From the NCBI GenBank assembly GCA_964522215.1, contig CAZFVR010000002.1, positions 62,001-126,000 on the forward strand: a DNA stretch of 64,000 bases. Direction: 5' to 3'. Numbering within the stretch: position 1 is the first letter of the stretch; each line of letters starts with the position of its first letter. Position numbers and translations under genes: made by a program. Origin of the DNA: CAG-390 sp964522215 (GTDB lineage Bacteria; Bacillota; Clostridia; Oscillospirales; CAG-272). Below are positions 15,832-22,861 of this stretch, piece after piece. The notes under the pieces were generated by a model that did not search any database, was not told where the DNA came from, and was given only the letters and a program-made list of their open reading frames with translations.

Positions 15832-17988
15832 TCACCTCACGCCAAAAAGCAGCTCCCCGTAGGTGGGGTAGGGCCAGCGGTCGGCGGCGGTAAGCGATTC
15901 CGCCTCGTCCACCGCCGCGCGCAGTTCCTGCATGGCAAGGAATATGCGGTCGCGGTAGCCGCAAGCGCGATCATACGCGCCGTCCATGGTCTTGACCTCA
16001 TAAAGCGCGGTCTCAAGGCGTTCGCACCTTGTGTCTATCATGCCGATAAGGGTGGAAAGCTTTGCGGCAAGCTTTGCTTCATACCCCGCGCCTACCTCTG
16101 CGCCAAGCTCGGAGGCAAGGCGTTGTTTTTTAAGTGCTGTATCAGCCACCTCGCCGGAATAGGAGCTTACGGCGGGCAGTATCTCGCGGCGTACCATGTC
16201 TATCATTGTCATGGCCTCAATGTTCAGCAGCTTGCAGTAGTTATCAAGCAGTATCTCATAGCGCGAGTGAGCCTCCTCGGCGGTGTAGATCTTGTGGCGC
16301 GTAAACAGCTCTATGTTTTCCGGTGCAATGAGATAGGGCAGGCAGTCGGGCGTGGTGCGCAGGTTAAGCAGACCGCGCCGCTCTGCCTCGGCGAGCCATG
16401 CATCGTCATAGCCGTTGCCGTTAAATATTATGCGCTTATGCTCGTGTATGGTGCGGCGTATCAGATCATGCAGGGCAGTGCCGAGATCCTCAGCTCCCTC
16501 AAGCTCGTCCGCAAACTGCCTCAGTGATTCGGCCACTGCGGTGTTGAGCATAATGTTGGCGGTGGCGATGGATGCGGAGGAGCCGAGCATGCGGAACTCA
16601 AATTTATTACCGGTAAAGGCGAGCGGGGAGGTGCGGTTGCGGTCTGTGGTGTCGCGCGGGAGCTTGGGCAGTACATGTACGCCAAGCTTCAGCGGCGTTT
16701 TGTCGGCAGTGGAATACCCCTTGTCGTTTTCTATCGCATCAAGTATCTCGCCCAGGTCGTCACCAAGAAAGATGGATACAACGGCGGGCGGGGCTTCGTT
16801 TGCGCCAAGACGATGGTCGTTACCCGCAGAGGCAACAGAGAGGCGCAAAAGGTCTTGGTGCTCATCCACTGCTTTTATAACTGCGCTGAGGAAGAGCAAA
16901 AACTGTGCGTTCTCATGCGGTGTGTCGCCGGGTGCAAAAAGATTTACTCCGGTGTTGGTCTGTATCGACCAGTTGTTGTGCTTGCCCGAGCCGTTTACAC
17001 CCGCAAAGGGCTTTTCATGCAAAAGGCAAACAAGCCCGTGCCGCTTTGCGATGCTTTGCATCAGCTCCATGGTGAGCTGATTGTGGTCGGTGGCGATATT
17101 TGTGGTGGTAAATATGGGGGCAAGCTCATGCTGCGCGGGGGCGGCCTCATTGTGCTCGGTCTTTGCCAGCACGCCGAGATGCCACAGCTCGCGGTCAAGA
17201 TCCTCCATAAATTCCGCCACGCGCGGCTTTATCGTGCCAAAATAGTGATCGTCCAGCTCCTGCCCCTTGGGGGGCTTTGCGCCAAAAAGGGTGCGGCCGG
17301 TAAATATCAGGTCGCGGCGGCGATCGTACATCTCTTTATCTATCAAAAAATATTCCTGCTCAGGACCTACCGTTGCCTTGGTGGAGGTAACATCATTGTT
17401 GCCCAAAATGCGCAAAACGCGCATCGTTTGACGGTTAAGTGCCTCCATCGAGCGCAAAAGCGGCGTTTTTTTGTCAAGAGCCGCACCGCCAAAGGAGCAG
17501 AATGCGGTGGGGATATAAAGCGTTTTGCCCTTTACAAAGGCATAGGAGGTGGGGTCCCACGCTGTGTAGCCGCGTGCCTCAAAGGTGGCGCGCAGTCCGC
17601 CGGAGGGGAAGGAGGAGGCATCCGGCTCGCCCTTTATCAGCTCGCGCCCGGAGAATTCCATTATCACCTTTCCGTTTGCGGTGGGGGTGATAAAGGAGTC
17701 GTGCTTTTCGGCGGTGATGCCGGTCATGGGCTGGAACCAGTGGGTAAAATGCGTGGCACCCTTGGAGACGGCCCAGTCCTTCATTGCCGCGGCGACCGCG
17801 TTTGCAATGCCAAGGTCAAGCGAGCGGCCGTCCTCTATCGTCCGCTTCATTGCGTCATATGCATCCTTGGGGAGGCGCGTTTTCATGGCGGCATCGTCAA
17901 ATACCATGTCGCCGAAATATTCGGGAATGCAGCGGTCGTCCGGTGTGTAGCTTGTGTTTTGTGTGCCTGTGGCGGTTTGGTAAGTCAT
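15832..17988 (-). CDS. glnN: Glutamine synthetase type III
   Basis: This enzyme makes glutamine from glutamate, ammonia and ATP in the cytoplasm. The 718 residues and the layout are those of the large GSIII class, not GSI. The N-terminal GSIII domain includes THFTHWFQPMTG and EKHDSFI. The catalytic barrel holds ATVGPEQEYFLID, the AGVNGSGKHNNWSIQTNTG loop and NRTSPLAFTGNKFEFRMLG. A helical C-terminal extension follows. The gene is divergent from an ANTAR regulator and guaA. Its leader holds a promoter, an early terminator-like hairpin and a palindrome immediately before the ribosome site AAAGGT, so expression is probably controlled after initiation as well. Confidence 0.96.
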   Translation of the reverse strand: MTYQTATGTQNTSYTPDDRCIPEYFGDMVFDDAAMKTRLPKDAYDAMKRTIEDGRSLDLGIANAVAAAMKDWAVSKGATHFTHWFQPMTGITAEKHDSFITPTANGKVIMEFSGRELIKGEPDASSFPSGGLRATFEARGYTAWDPTSYAFVKGKTLYIPTAFCSFGGAALDKKTPLLRSMEALNRQTMRVLRILGNNDVTSTKATVGPEQEYFLIDKEMYDRRRDLIFTGRTLFGAKPPKGQELDDHYFGTIKPRVAEFMEDLDRELWHLGVLAKTEHNEAAPAQHELAPIFTTTNIATDHNQLTMELMQSIAKRHGLVCLLHEKPFAGVNGSGKHNNWSIQTNTGVNLFAPGDTPHENAQFLLFLSAVIKAVDEHQDLLRLSVASAGNDHRLGANEAPPAVVSIFLGDDLGEILDAIENDKGYSTADKTPLKLGVHVLPKLPRDTTDRNRTSPLAFTGNKFEFRMLGSSASIATANIMLNTAVAESLRQFADELEGAEDLGTALHDLIRRTIHEHKRIIFNGNGYDDAWLAEAERRGLLNLRTTPDCLPYLIAPENIELFTRHKIYTAEEAHSRYEILLDNYCKLLNIEAMTMIDMVRREILPAVSSYSGEVADTALKKQRLASELGAEVGAGYEAKLAAKLSTLIGMIDTRCERLETALYEVKTMDGAYDRACGYRDRIFLAMQELRAAVDEAESLTAADRWPYPTYGELLFGVR

Positions 17989-17999
17989 GCGTGTACCTT

Positions 18000-18021
18000 T
18001 GCTCTTGCCATGGCAAGAGCA
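18000..18021. promoter_or_regulatory. 22-bp perfect palindrome before the glnN ribosome site
   Basis: Two 11-base arms meet without a spacer, and AAAGGT of glnN follows directly on the minus strand. As RNA it would form a stem next to the ribosome site. As DNA it could be an operator. Confidence 0.6.
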
Positions 18022-18076
18022 TCCTTTTTTATGTCAATTTTATATCATTGTGTGATCAAACGGAGAAAATAAAGAA

Positions 18077-18121
18077 ACAAAAAACAAAAAGAGGCAGTGA
18101 TGCCACAGTGGCGCCATTGCC
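18077..18121 (-). terminator. Terminator-like hairpin at the start of the glnN leader
   Basis: On the minus strand a 29-base imperfect hairpin (18121-18093) is followed by CTTTTTGTTTTTTG. It begins within about 10 bases of the predicted transcription start, upstream of the gene it would attenuate. This fits a transcription attenuator. Confidence 0.65.
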
Positions 18122-18133
18122 TTTAATGCGATA

Positions 18134-18162
18134 ATTATACACGAACAGCGCCGAGTTGTCAA
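18134..18162 (-). promoter_or_regulatory. Promoter of glnN
   Basis: Minus-strand TTGACA (18157-18162), 17 bases, TATAAT (18134-18139): a full consensus match. Because the core is perfect, regulation is likely to act after initiation or by repression. Confidence 0.85.
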
Positions 18163-18281
18163 TAGCTTTTTGAAAAAAATACGATCTTCTGTTCTATATA
18201 GGCGAATATTGTGACAGAGTGAGACGTGTCTGTCGTTCATTAATGTCCTACAAAGTTAATCTTTAATTCAATCTTTGCTTG

Positions 18282-18310
18282 TTGACAGGTAAACTATATT
18301 GCGGTATAAT
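18282..18310 (+). promoter_or_regulatory. Promoter of the ANTAR regulator/guaA unit
   Basis: TTGACA (18282-18287), 17 bases, TATAAT (18305-18310), a full consensus match. A short inverted repeat, GACAGA (18213-18218) with TCTGTC (18229-18234), lies between the two divergent promoters and could bind a regulator. Confidence 0.85.
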
Positions 18311-18345
18311 TTTATTTGATAACTATTTCTGCGGGAGGTGCGACT

Positions 18346-18963
18346 GTGTCTGATATCAAGTCATACGAGTCTGTTATGCTCCCGATTTGGGTGGTGTCAT
18401 CTCCGGGCAGATCAGCCGATGGGATAATGTCCTACCTGCGCGAGGGAGCCTCGGCTGCTCCCGCCCTTCCGTTTGCGGCGCCGATACATCTTGTAAGCCT
18501 TGCCGAGGCAAGGCGCGAATGCACGGCCGCGGAGGCGCGCGGAGTGGTTATCATCAACTCTCCGCTGTGTGACGGCGATGGTATAAAGCTCGCTGACGAG
18601 TTGACTGCCATCGGGCATATGACGCTGGTCATCCTGCCGCAGGAGCGTTACCCCGCCGCCCGCGCGGCGGCCGCAGAGGGTGTATTTATCCTGCCGCGAC
18701 CGATATCCGAAAGTGTTATGTTTTCGGTGCTTTGGCTGCTTGCTACCGCTTGCGTTCGAGTGAACGGAGGGGGCGGCGGCAAGCGCGAGATAGCACAGCG
18801 CATGGACGAGATAAAAATAGTTGACAGGGCCAAATGGCTCCTTATCGATTACCTTAAGATGAGCGAGGCGCAGGCGCACCGATATATCGAAAAGCAAGCG
18901 ATGGACCAGCGCATTACCCGTCTTGAAGCCGCAAAAAACATTTTGAAAACCTATCTCGGCTAA
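18346..18963 (+). CDS. ANTAR-domain RNA-binding regulator with a degenerate receiver
   Basis: This protein of about 205 residues is a likely transcription antiterminator. The C-terminal 55 residues form an ANTAR helical domain (VDRAKWLLIDYLKMSEAQAH, then YIEKQAMDQRITRLEAAKNI), which binds RNA hairpins in known members. The N-terminal 125 residues have the spacing of a response-regulator receiver, but the phospho-acceptor Asp position reads Asn in VVIINSPLCDGDG, so normal phosphorylation is unlikely. Start is GTG 18346 with GGGAGG 8 bases before; the TTG at 18316 coincides with the predicted transcription start. It is 34 bases before guaA and divergent from glnN, so control of glutamine metabolism is an attractive inference. 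Confidence 0.85.
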   Translation: MSDIKSYESVMLPIWVVSSPGRSADGIMSYLREGASAAPALPFAAPIHLVSLAEARRECTAAEARGVVIINSPLCDGDGIKLADELTAIGHMTLVILPQERYPAARAAAAEGVFILPRPISESVMFSVLWLLATACVRVNGGGGGKREIAQRMDEIKIVDRAKWLLIDYLKMSEAQAHRYIEKQAMDQRITRLEAAKNILKTYLG

Positions 18964-18997
18964 TGCCGCGATGGGACGAAAGGACTACGCACATACC

Positions 18998-20527
18998 ATG
19001 AACAACCAAACCATCGTCATTCTTGATTTCGGAGGACAGTACAAAGAGCTTATCGCCCGCCGCGTACGCGAGTGTGGCGTATACTCGGTGATCCTGCCCT
19101 ACGATACCGATGCTGACAGGATCGCCGCCCTAAAGCCGATAGGCTTGATCTTTACCGGCGGACCTAACAGCGTGTACGAGGCGGGCTCGCCGAAATGCTC
19201 GCCCGATATCTTCAAGCTTGGCGTGCCGATACTCGGCATCTGCTACGGCATGCAGCTGATCTGCCATATGTTTGGCGGAGAGGTGGTGGCCTGCCACTCC
19301 AGTGAATACGGAACGGTGGATGCAAAGGTGGATACGAGCACAGATCTGTTTTCCCGCCTATCCGCCGAACAACCGGTGCTTATGAGCCATACCGATATGG
19401 TCCAAAGATTGCCGGAGGGCTTCCGCATCATAGCGCAAACGCCGTTTTGTCGCATAGCAGGCTTTGAAAATTACGGTGAACGGATATTCGGCGTGCAGTT
19501 CCATCCCGAGGTCGAAAATACCGCAAATGGTATGAAAATGATAAATAATTTTCTCTATCGCGTCTGCGGCGCGGTAGGGGATTATTCAATGGAGGATTAC
19601 CTCAGCCGCAAGGTGGCGGAGGTGCGCTCCTTGGTAGGCAACAGGCGCGTTCTGCTGGGCCTTTCCGGTGGAGTGGATTCCTCTGTTTGCGCCGCACTGC
19701 TGGCCAGGGCAATACCCGGTCAGGTGGTGTGCATATATGTAGATCACGGCTTTATGCGTGAGGGCGAGACAGACCAGATACGCGAGGTCTTTGAGGGGCG
19801 CGAGCTTGAATTTGTGTATGTTGATGCAAAGGAGAGATTTTTGTCCGCGATCGCGGGCGTGACCGATCCCGAGGAAAAGCGCAAGCTGATAGGCGCAGAA
19901 TTTGCTCGCACCTTTGAGGATGAGGCAAAGCGGCACGGCTCACCGGAATTTTTGGCGCAGGGAACTATCTATCCCGATGTCGTTGAATCGGGATCAAAAA
20001 ACCGCTCCGCCGTGATAAAGAGCCACCACAACGTTGGCGGACTGCCGAAGGACCTGGGCTTTGTCGGCGTTATCGAGCCGCTGGCGGGACTTTTCAAGGA
20101 CGAGGTGCGCCGCCTTGGCGTATTGCTGGGCCTCCCCAAAAAGCTCGTGTGGCGCCAGCCCTTCCCCGGTCCCGGACTTGCCATACGCATCGTAGGCGAG
20201 GTCACGGAGGAAAAGTTGAATATGCTCCGCTGTGTCGATGCCATCGTGCGCGAGGAGATGGGGCGTTGCCGCGCCAAGGCCGATCAGTATTTTGCGGTGC
20301 TTACCGATACAAAAAGCGTTGGCGTGATGGGCGATTATCGCACATATGAAAACGTTGTGGCCATCCGCGCCGTGCGCACGGGGGATTTTATGACCTGCGA
20401 ATACGCAAAGCTCCCCTACCCATTGCTTACACGTATGTCCTCAAGAATAACCAACGAGGTCCGCGGCGTCAACCGCGTGGTCTACGATATTACCGCCAAA
20501 CCCCCGGCAACCATAGAGTGGGAATAA
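18998..20527 (+). CDS. guaA: GMP synthase (glutamine-hydrolysing)
   Basis: The enzyme converts XMP, glutamine and ATP to GMP in the last step of guanine nucleotide synthesis. The protein has about 509 residues and both standard domains. The class I glutamine amidotransferase (residues 1 to about 190) has Cys82 in GICYGMQ and His169/Glu171 in VQFHPEVE. The ATP-pyrophosphatase carries the P-loop LSGGVDSS near 222-229, and the C-terminal dimerisation domain ends in the family's ATIEWE. The start at 18998 gives the normal beginning (IVILDFGGQY). It is co-directional with the ANTAR gene and ends before a strong terminator. A second GuaA-like gene lacking the amidotransferase lies 2.3 kb downstream. 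Confidence 0.96.
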   Translation: MNNQTIVILDFGGQYKELIARRVRECGVYSVILPYDTDADRIAALKPIGLIFTGGPNSVYEAGSPKCSPDIFKLGVPILGICYGMQLICHMFGGEVVACHSSEYGTVDAKVDTSTDLFSRLSAEQPVLMSHTDMVQRLPEGFRIIAQTPFCRIAGFENYGERIFGVQFHPEVENTANGMKMINNFLYRVCGAVGDYSMEDYLSRKVAEVRSLVGNRRVLLGLSGGVDSSVCAALLARAIPGQVVCIYVDHGFMREGETDQIREVFEGRELEFVYVDAKERFLSAIAGVTDPEEKRKLIGAEFARTFEDEAKRHGSPEFLAQGTIYPDVVESGSKNRSAVIKSHHNVGGLPKDLGFVGVIEPLAGLFKDEVRRLGVLLGLPKKLVWRQPFPGPGLAIRIVGEVTEEKLNMLRCVDAIVREEMGRCRAKADQYFAVLTDTKSVGVMGDYRTYENVVAIRAVRTGDFMTCEYAKLPYPLLTRMSSRITNEVRGVNRVVYDITAKPPATIEWE

Positions 20528-20626
20528 TTTTGCAGAGGCACTTTCCCGGCTGTAGAGCCGTAAAAGTCTCGATTTTGCGAAGTTGTGGCAACTATTTGGC
20601 AACAAAATTTCATTATTCATAAGTAA

Positions 20627-20668
20627 AGAGCTAACTGATTTTGATTAAGTCAGTTAGCTCTCTTTTTG
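20627..20668 (+). terminator. Terminator downstream of guaA
   Basis: A 12-bp perfect stem (20627-20638 with 20650-20661), 11-base loop, then CTTTTTGTTTT. It is 100 bases past the guaA stop. Confidence 0.8.
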
Positions 20669-21009
20669 TTTTCTTTATTTTCTTTGTTGTCTAACTTGCA
20701 AAACGGCTTTCCGCGATGGGTTAGATGAAAGCCTTTATCAAAGCTCTTACGCTTTCTGGTGAAAATCCGTCCAAGGAAATGCGTTGTTGTCCGAAAAGTG
20801 CAAAAAAGGTGTAAAAACGGCTCAAAAAATATGTTAAGTAGAGGAATTTATTTTTCTTCGTCTTTCAAAGCCTCAATGAGCATATCGCTGAGTTCCTGCG
20901 AAGGTACCTTTAAAGGCACGGCGCAGGCAGATGGCTTGCTTTTTCATTGTGCCGGATTACTTACGGATTTTTTGTGACCGGGCTCAGTTGGCCGATCGGA
21001 GGATCTATA
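20669..21009. other. Gene-poor stretch with coding-like remnants
   Basis: No intact gene is seen. On the minus strand two short pieces look like protein C-termini without beginnings. One ends near 20867 and reads VPLKVPSQELSDMLIEALKD. The other ends near 20724 and reads RISLDGFSPESVRALIKAFI. Both run into stops or shifts upstream. Closer to guaA, around 20585-20602, GGCAAC occurs twice, 12 bases apart. These could be remnants of a lost integrated element, but no integrase is recognisable. Confidence 0.35.
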
Positions 21010-21918
21010 TTACACATGCCTGAACCGTCCCATGCGGCAGACCACATCGGTAAAGCCGGTATGGGTAACCCCCAGCAGGGAATCTATCTCATCGGCTGCC
21101 TTTTGATAGTGCCCGGCAGTGTGGTGGACGAATATATAATCCGCTGTTTTTATCTTTCCTGCCGCCTGACGGCAAAAGCTTCTAACGGTGGCGGCAATGG
21201 CAAATACCCAAATCGGGGAACAGATCGTCACATGGTCATACCGCGTTAAGTCAATGTCGATCGGCTCAATGGGCATATCCCGGCGGTGCATGCCAAAGCG
21301 ACCGCACCACCAGAAACCCGGTGTGCCGTCCGTTTTTTCTGTGGACTTTATCTCATAAATTTCTGCGCCTGTTCGGTTTGCGGCCTCAAAAGCGACCTTT
21401 TTCACGTATCCCATACGTGAAAAGTAGACCACAAGCTTTGTTTTGTCTGTACCGATATTTGGGTATTCCGCCGTATCGACCGAAAAGCTCTCCTGCCGAT
21501 AGAAAACGTATGCCGCATAGCCGGTCAGTGCTTGGCAAAGGCCAAAAATGAAATATGCCGTTGACAAAGCGTTCATCGGGAACATATAAAACTGAATGCA
21601 GATCCACAGCATCAGCGTCACTCCAAACGCTCCGCCCAAGACCACGCCAAGCTTTTTTCGCCTTATAAGCAGTACCGCCGCTGCCAGATTGGTTATTCCG
21701 TTGACGATCAGCAGGGCAATACCCGAAAATATATAGTCAACGAACAAAATGTCGGCAAACGGCAGCTTTTTAAAATACGGCAGCATGGCATCCATATGCA
21801 AAAGCTTGCCCGAGGGGTCAAAAAGCATACACGCCCCGCCCCACACCGCGCCGAGGCCGACAAACAGCGTCCAAAATATCAGCCATTTTCGTGTTGTATC
21901 ATATCTTGATCTTTTCAT
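21010..21918 (-). CDS. Membrane domain-flavodoxin fusion protein
   Basis: This is a protein of about 302 residues. The first 150 residues hold four hydrophobic helices (WLIFWTLFVGLGAVWGG, DYIFSGIALLIVNGI, VVLGGAFGVTLMLW, LSTAYFIFGLCQALTGYAAY). After a linker, the C-terminal half is a flavodoxin-like domain with an FMN loop-like KLVVYFSRMGY and THYDHV-type central strands (DLTRYDHVTICSPIWVFA). It probably shuttles electrons at the inner face of the membrane; the substrate is unknown. ATG 21918 has AAGGA 9 bases before. The 21939 GTG has no spacing for a ribosome site. The gene is divergent from an Xre regulator whose operators lie close by and may control it. Confidence 0.8.
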   Translation of the reverse strand: MKRSRYDTTRKWLIFWTLFVGLGAVWGGACMLFDPSGKLLHMDAMLPYFKKLPFADILFVDYIFSGIALLIVNGITNLAAAVLLIRRKKLGVVLGGAFGVTLMLWICIQFYMFPMNALSTAYFIFGLCQALTGYAAYVFYRQESFSVDTAEYPNIGTDKTKLVVYFSRMGYVKKVAFEAANRTGAEIYEIKSTEKTDGTPGFWWCGRFGMHRRDMPIEPIDIDLTRYDHVTICSPIWVFAIAATVRSFCRQAAGKIKTADYIFVHHTAGHYQKAADEIDSLLGVTHTGFTDVVCRMGRFRHV

Positions 21919-21988
21919 ATGAGTTCGATCCTTTTTCACTCCAAAATGTTACCGGCATCGCATTTATGCGTACCGCAATTACGAGCAT

Positions 21989-22017
21989 ATTATATCACAA
22001 AAGCCCTTCCAAAGCAA
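21989..22017 (-). promoter_or_regulatory. Promoter of the membrane-flavodoxin gene
   Basis: Minus-strand TTGCTT (22012-22017), 17 bases, TATAAT (21989-21994). Confidence 0.6.
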
Positions 22018-22046
22018 TAAAAAACGGCGGGATGGTGAAAATATTT

Positions 22047-22110
22047 TGTCAAATATACTTGACACGGGTCTTTTGAAATGATATAATATGCATGTCAAAT
22101 ATATTCGACA
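22047..22110. promoter_or_regulatory. Two copies of an 18-bp palindromic operator
   Basis: TGTCAAATATACTTGACA at 22047-22064 and TGTCAAATATATTCGACA at 22093-22110 share 16 of 18 bases and are each near-palindromes. The first covers the -35 box of the promoter at 22059-22087. The second lies just past its -10. They are the expected binding sites of the Xre regulator encoded 30 bases downstream, giving autorepression. Confidence 0.75.
22059..22087 (+). promoter_or_regulatory. Promoter of the Xre regulator
   Basis: TTGACA (22059-22064), 17 bases, TATAAT (22082-22087), overlapped by the first operator copy. Confidence 0.8.
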
Positions 22111-22139
22111 TTAACGGCGCCGTATGAGGGAGTGAGGCA

Positions 22140-22331
22140 ATGAATGAAAAAATGAAGCAGGCAAGGCTTGCGCGGGGGCTGTCACAGGCGGATCTTGCCA
22201 AAAGCATCGGAGCTTCGCGGCAAACTGTCAATATGATAGAAAACGGAGGTTATAATCCTACGATCGAGCTTTGCATCCGCATTTGCCGCGAGCTTGGTGT
22301 AACGCTTAATGATCTGTTTTGGAGGGAATGA
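22140..22331 (+). CDS. Small Xre-family transcriptional regulator
   Basis: This is a 63-residue helix-turn-helix protein that is almost nothing but the DNA-binding domain. It has RLARGLSQADLAKSIGASRQ as the helix-turn-helix and NMIENGGYNPTIELCIRICR as the following helices. It ends GVTLNDLFWRE, like YgzD-type regulators, which typically form a unit with a small two-helix membrane protein; exactly such a gene follows after four bases. GGGAGTGAGG precedes the ATG. The two operator copies at its own promoter indicate autoregulation. Its other target may be the divergent membrane-flavodoxin gene. Confidence 0.92.
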   Translation: MNEKMKQARLARGLSQADLAKSIGASRQTVNMIENGGYNPTIELCIRICRELGVTLNDLFWRE

Positions 22332-22335
22332 TACC

Positions 22336-22580
22336 ATGTTTTATGATGAAAGGATAGAGGCCGAGCACGGTCGTATTGCCAAGGGTGCGATAATGGTGGT
22401 TTTTTTGTTTCCTTGGTGCTTGCGGGGCTCCATATTGTAAATCTGCTAAGTAATGCAACGAGCATCGGCTATTACTGGTATGCGCTTGTTGATGTTGCGG
22501 TGCTGCTTTGCACTTTTGCCGTCATCATGGCGACCGTTGCCCGCAAAATGGCGCGGCGGGAAATAGTCGGGGAGAAATAA
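22336..22580 (+). pseudogene. Two-helix membrane protein gene, frame-shifted at a T7 run
   Basis: The ATG at 22336 with GGAGGG upstream begins MFYDERIEAEHGRIAKGAIM and the frame stops at 22440. One base after the T7 run (22400-22406) the other frame continues as VFFVSLVLAGLHIVNLL and YYWYALVDVAVLLCTFAVIM, then ends with a basic tail RKMARREIVGEK at 22580. The joined protein of about 81 residues with two membrane helices is the usual partner of the upstream Xre regulator. A lost T explains the break. Because the run is a slippery T-TTT-TTT heptamer, a programmed -1 frameshift would also restore it. Assembly error is a third option. Confidence 0.8.
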
Positions 22581-22712
22581 ATAAACGAAAAAACAAATAA
22601 ACAAAAACGACAAAAAGTCAAATCTACATCATCGCCCTGACTGCGCTTGACCACGACTAAATATCCCCCTAAAAACGTCATTTTGTTTATAAAAAAGATA
22701 CAAGTAAAAATA

Positions 22713-22741
22713 TTGCACACGGGGCAAAAACGTGCTATAAT
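22713..22741 (+). promoter_or_regulatory. Promoter of the second guaA-like gene
   Basis: TTGCAC (22713-22718), 17 bases, TATAAT (22736-22741). It leaves a leader of about 114 nt in which I recognised no known riboswitch. Confidence 0.75.
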
Positions 22742-22861
22742 GAACACGTCTGAAAAGGCAGGTCATTTTAAAGCATCCCAACCGCCACGCAAAAACGAGC
22801 CTACTTTCGCGGAGCCTCAAGCAGAGTTGGAATGGTGCAACAACGTTCAAGGAGAATTATC

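Noticed and set aside
18093..18121. Canonical ANTAR twin-hairpin with six-base loops in the glnN leader
   Set aside because: The hairpin closes on a loop of three to five bases and no second matching stem was found, so I do not claim the canonical motif.
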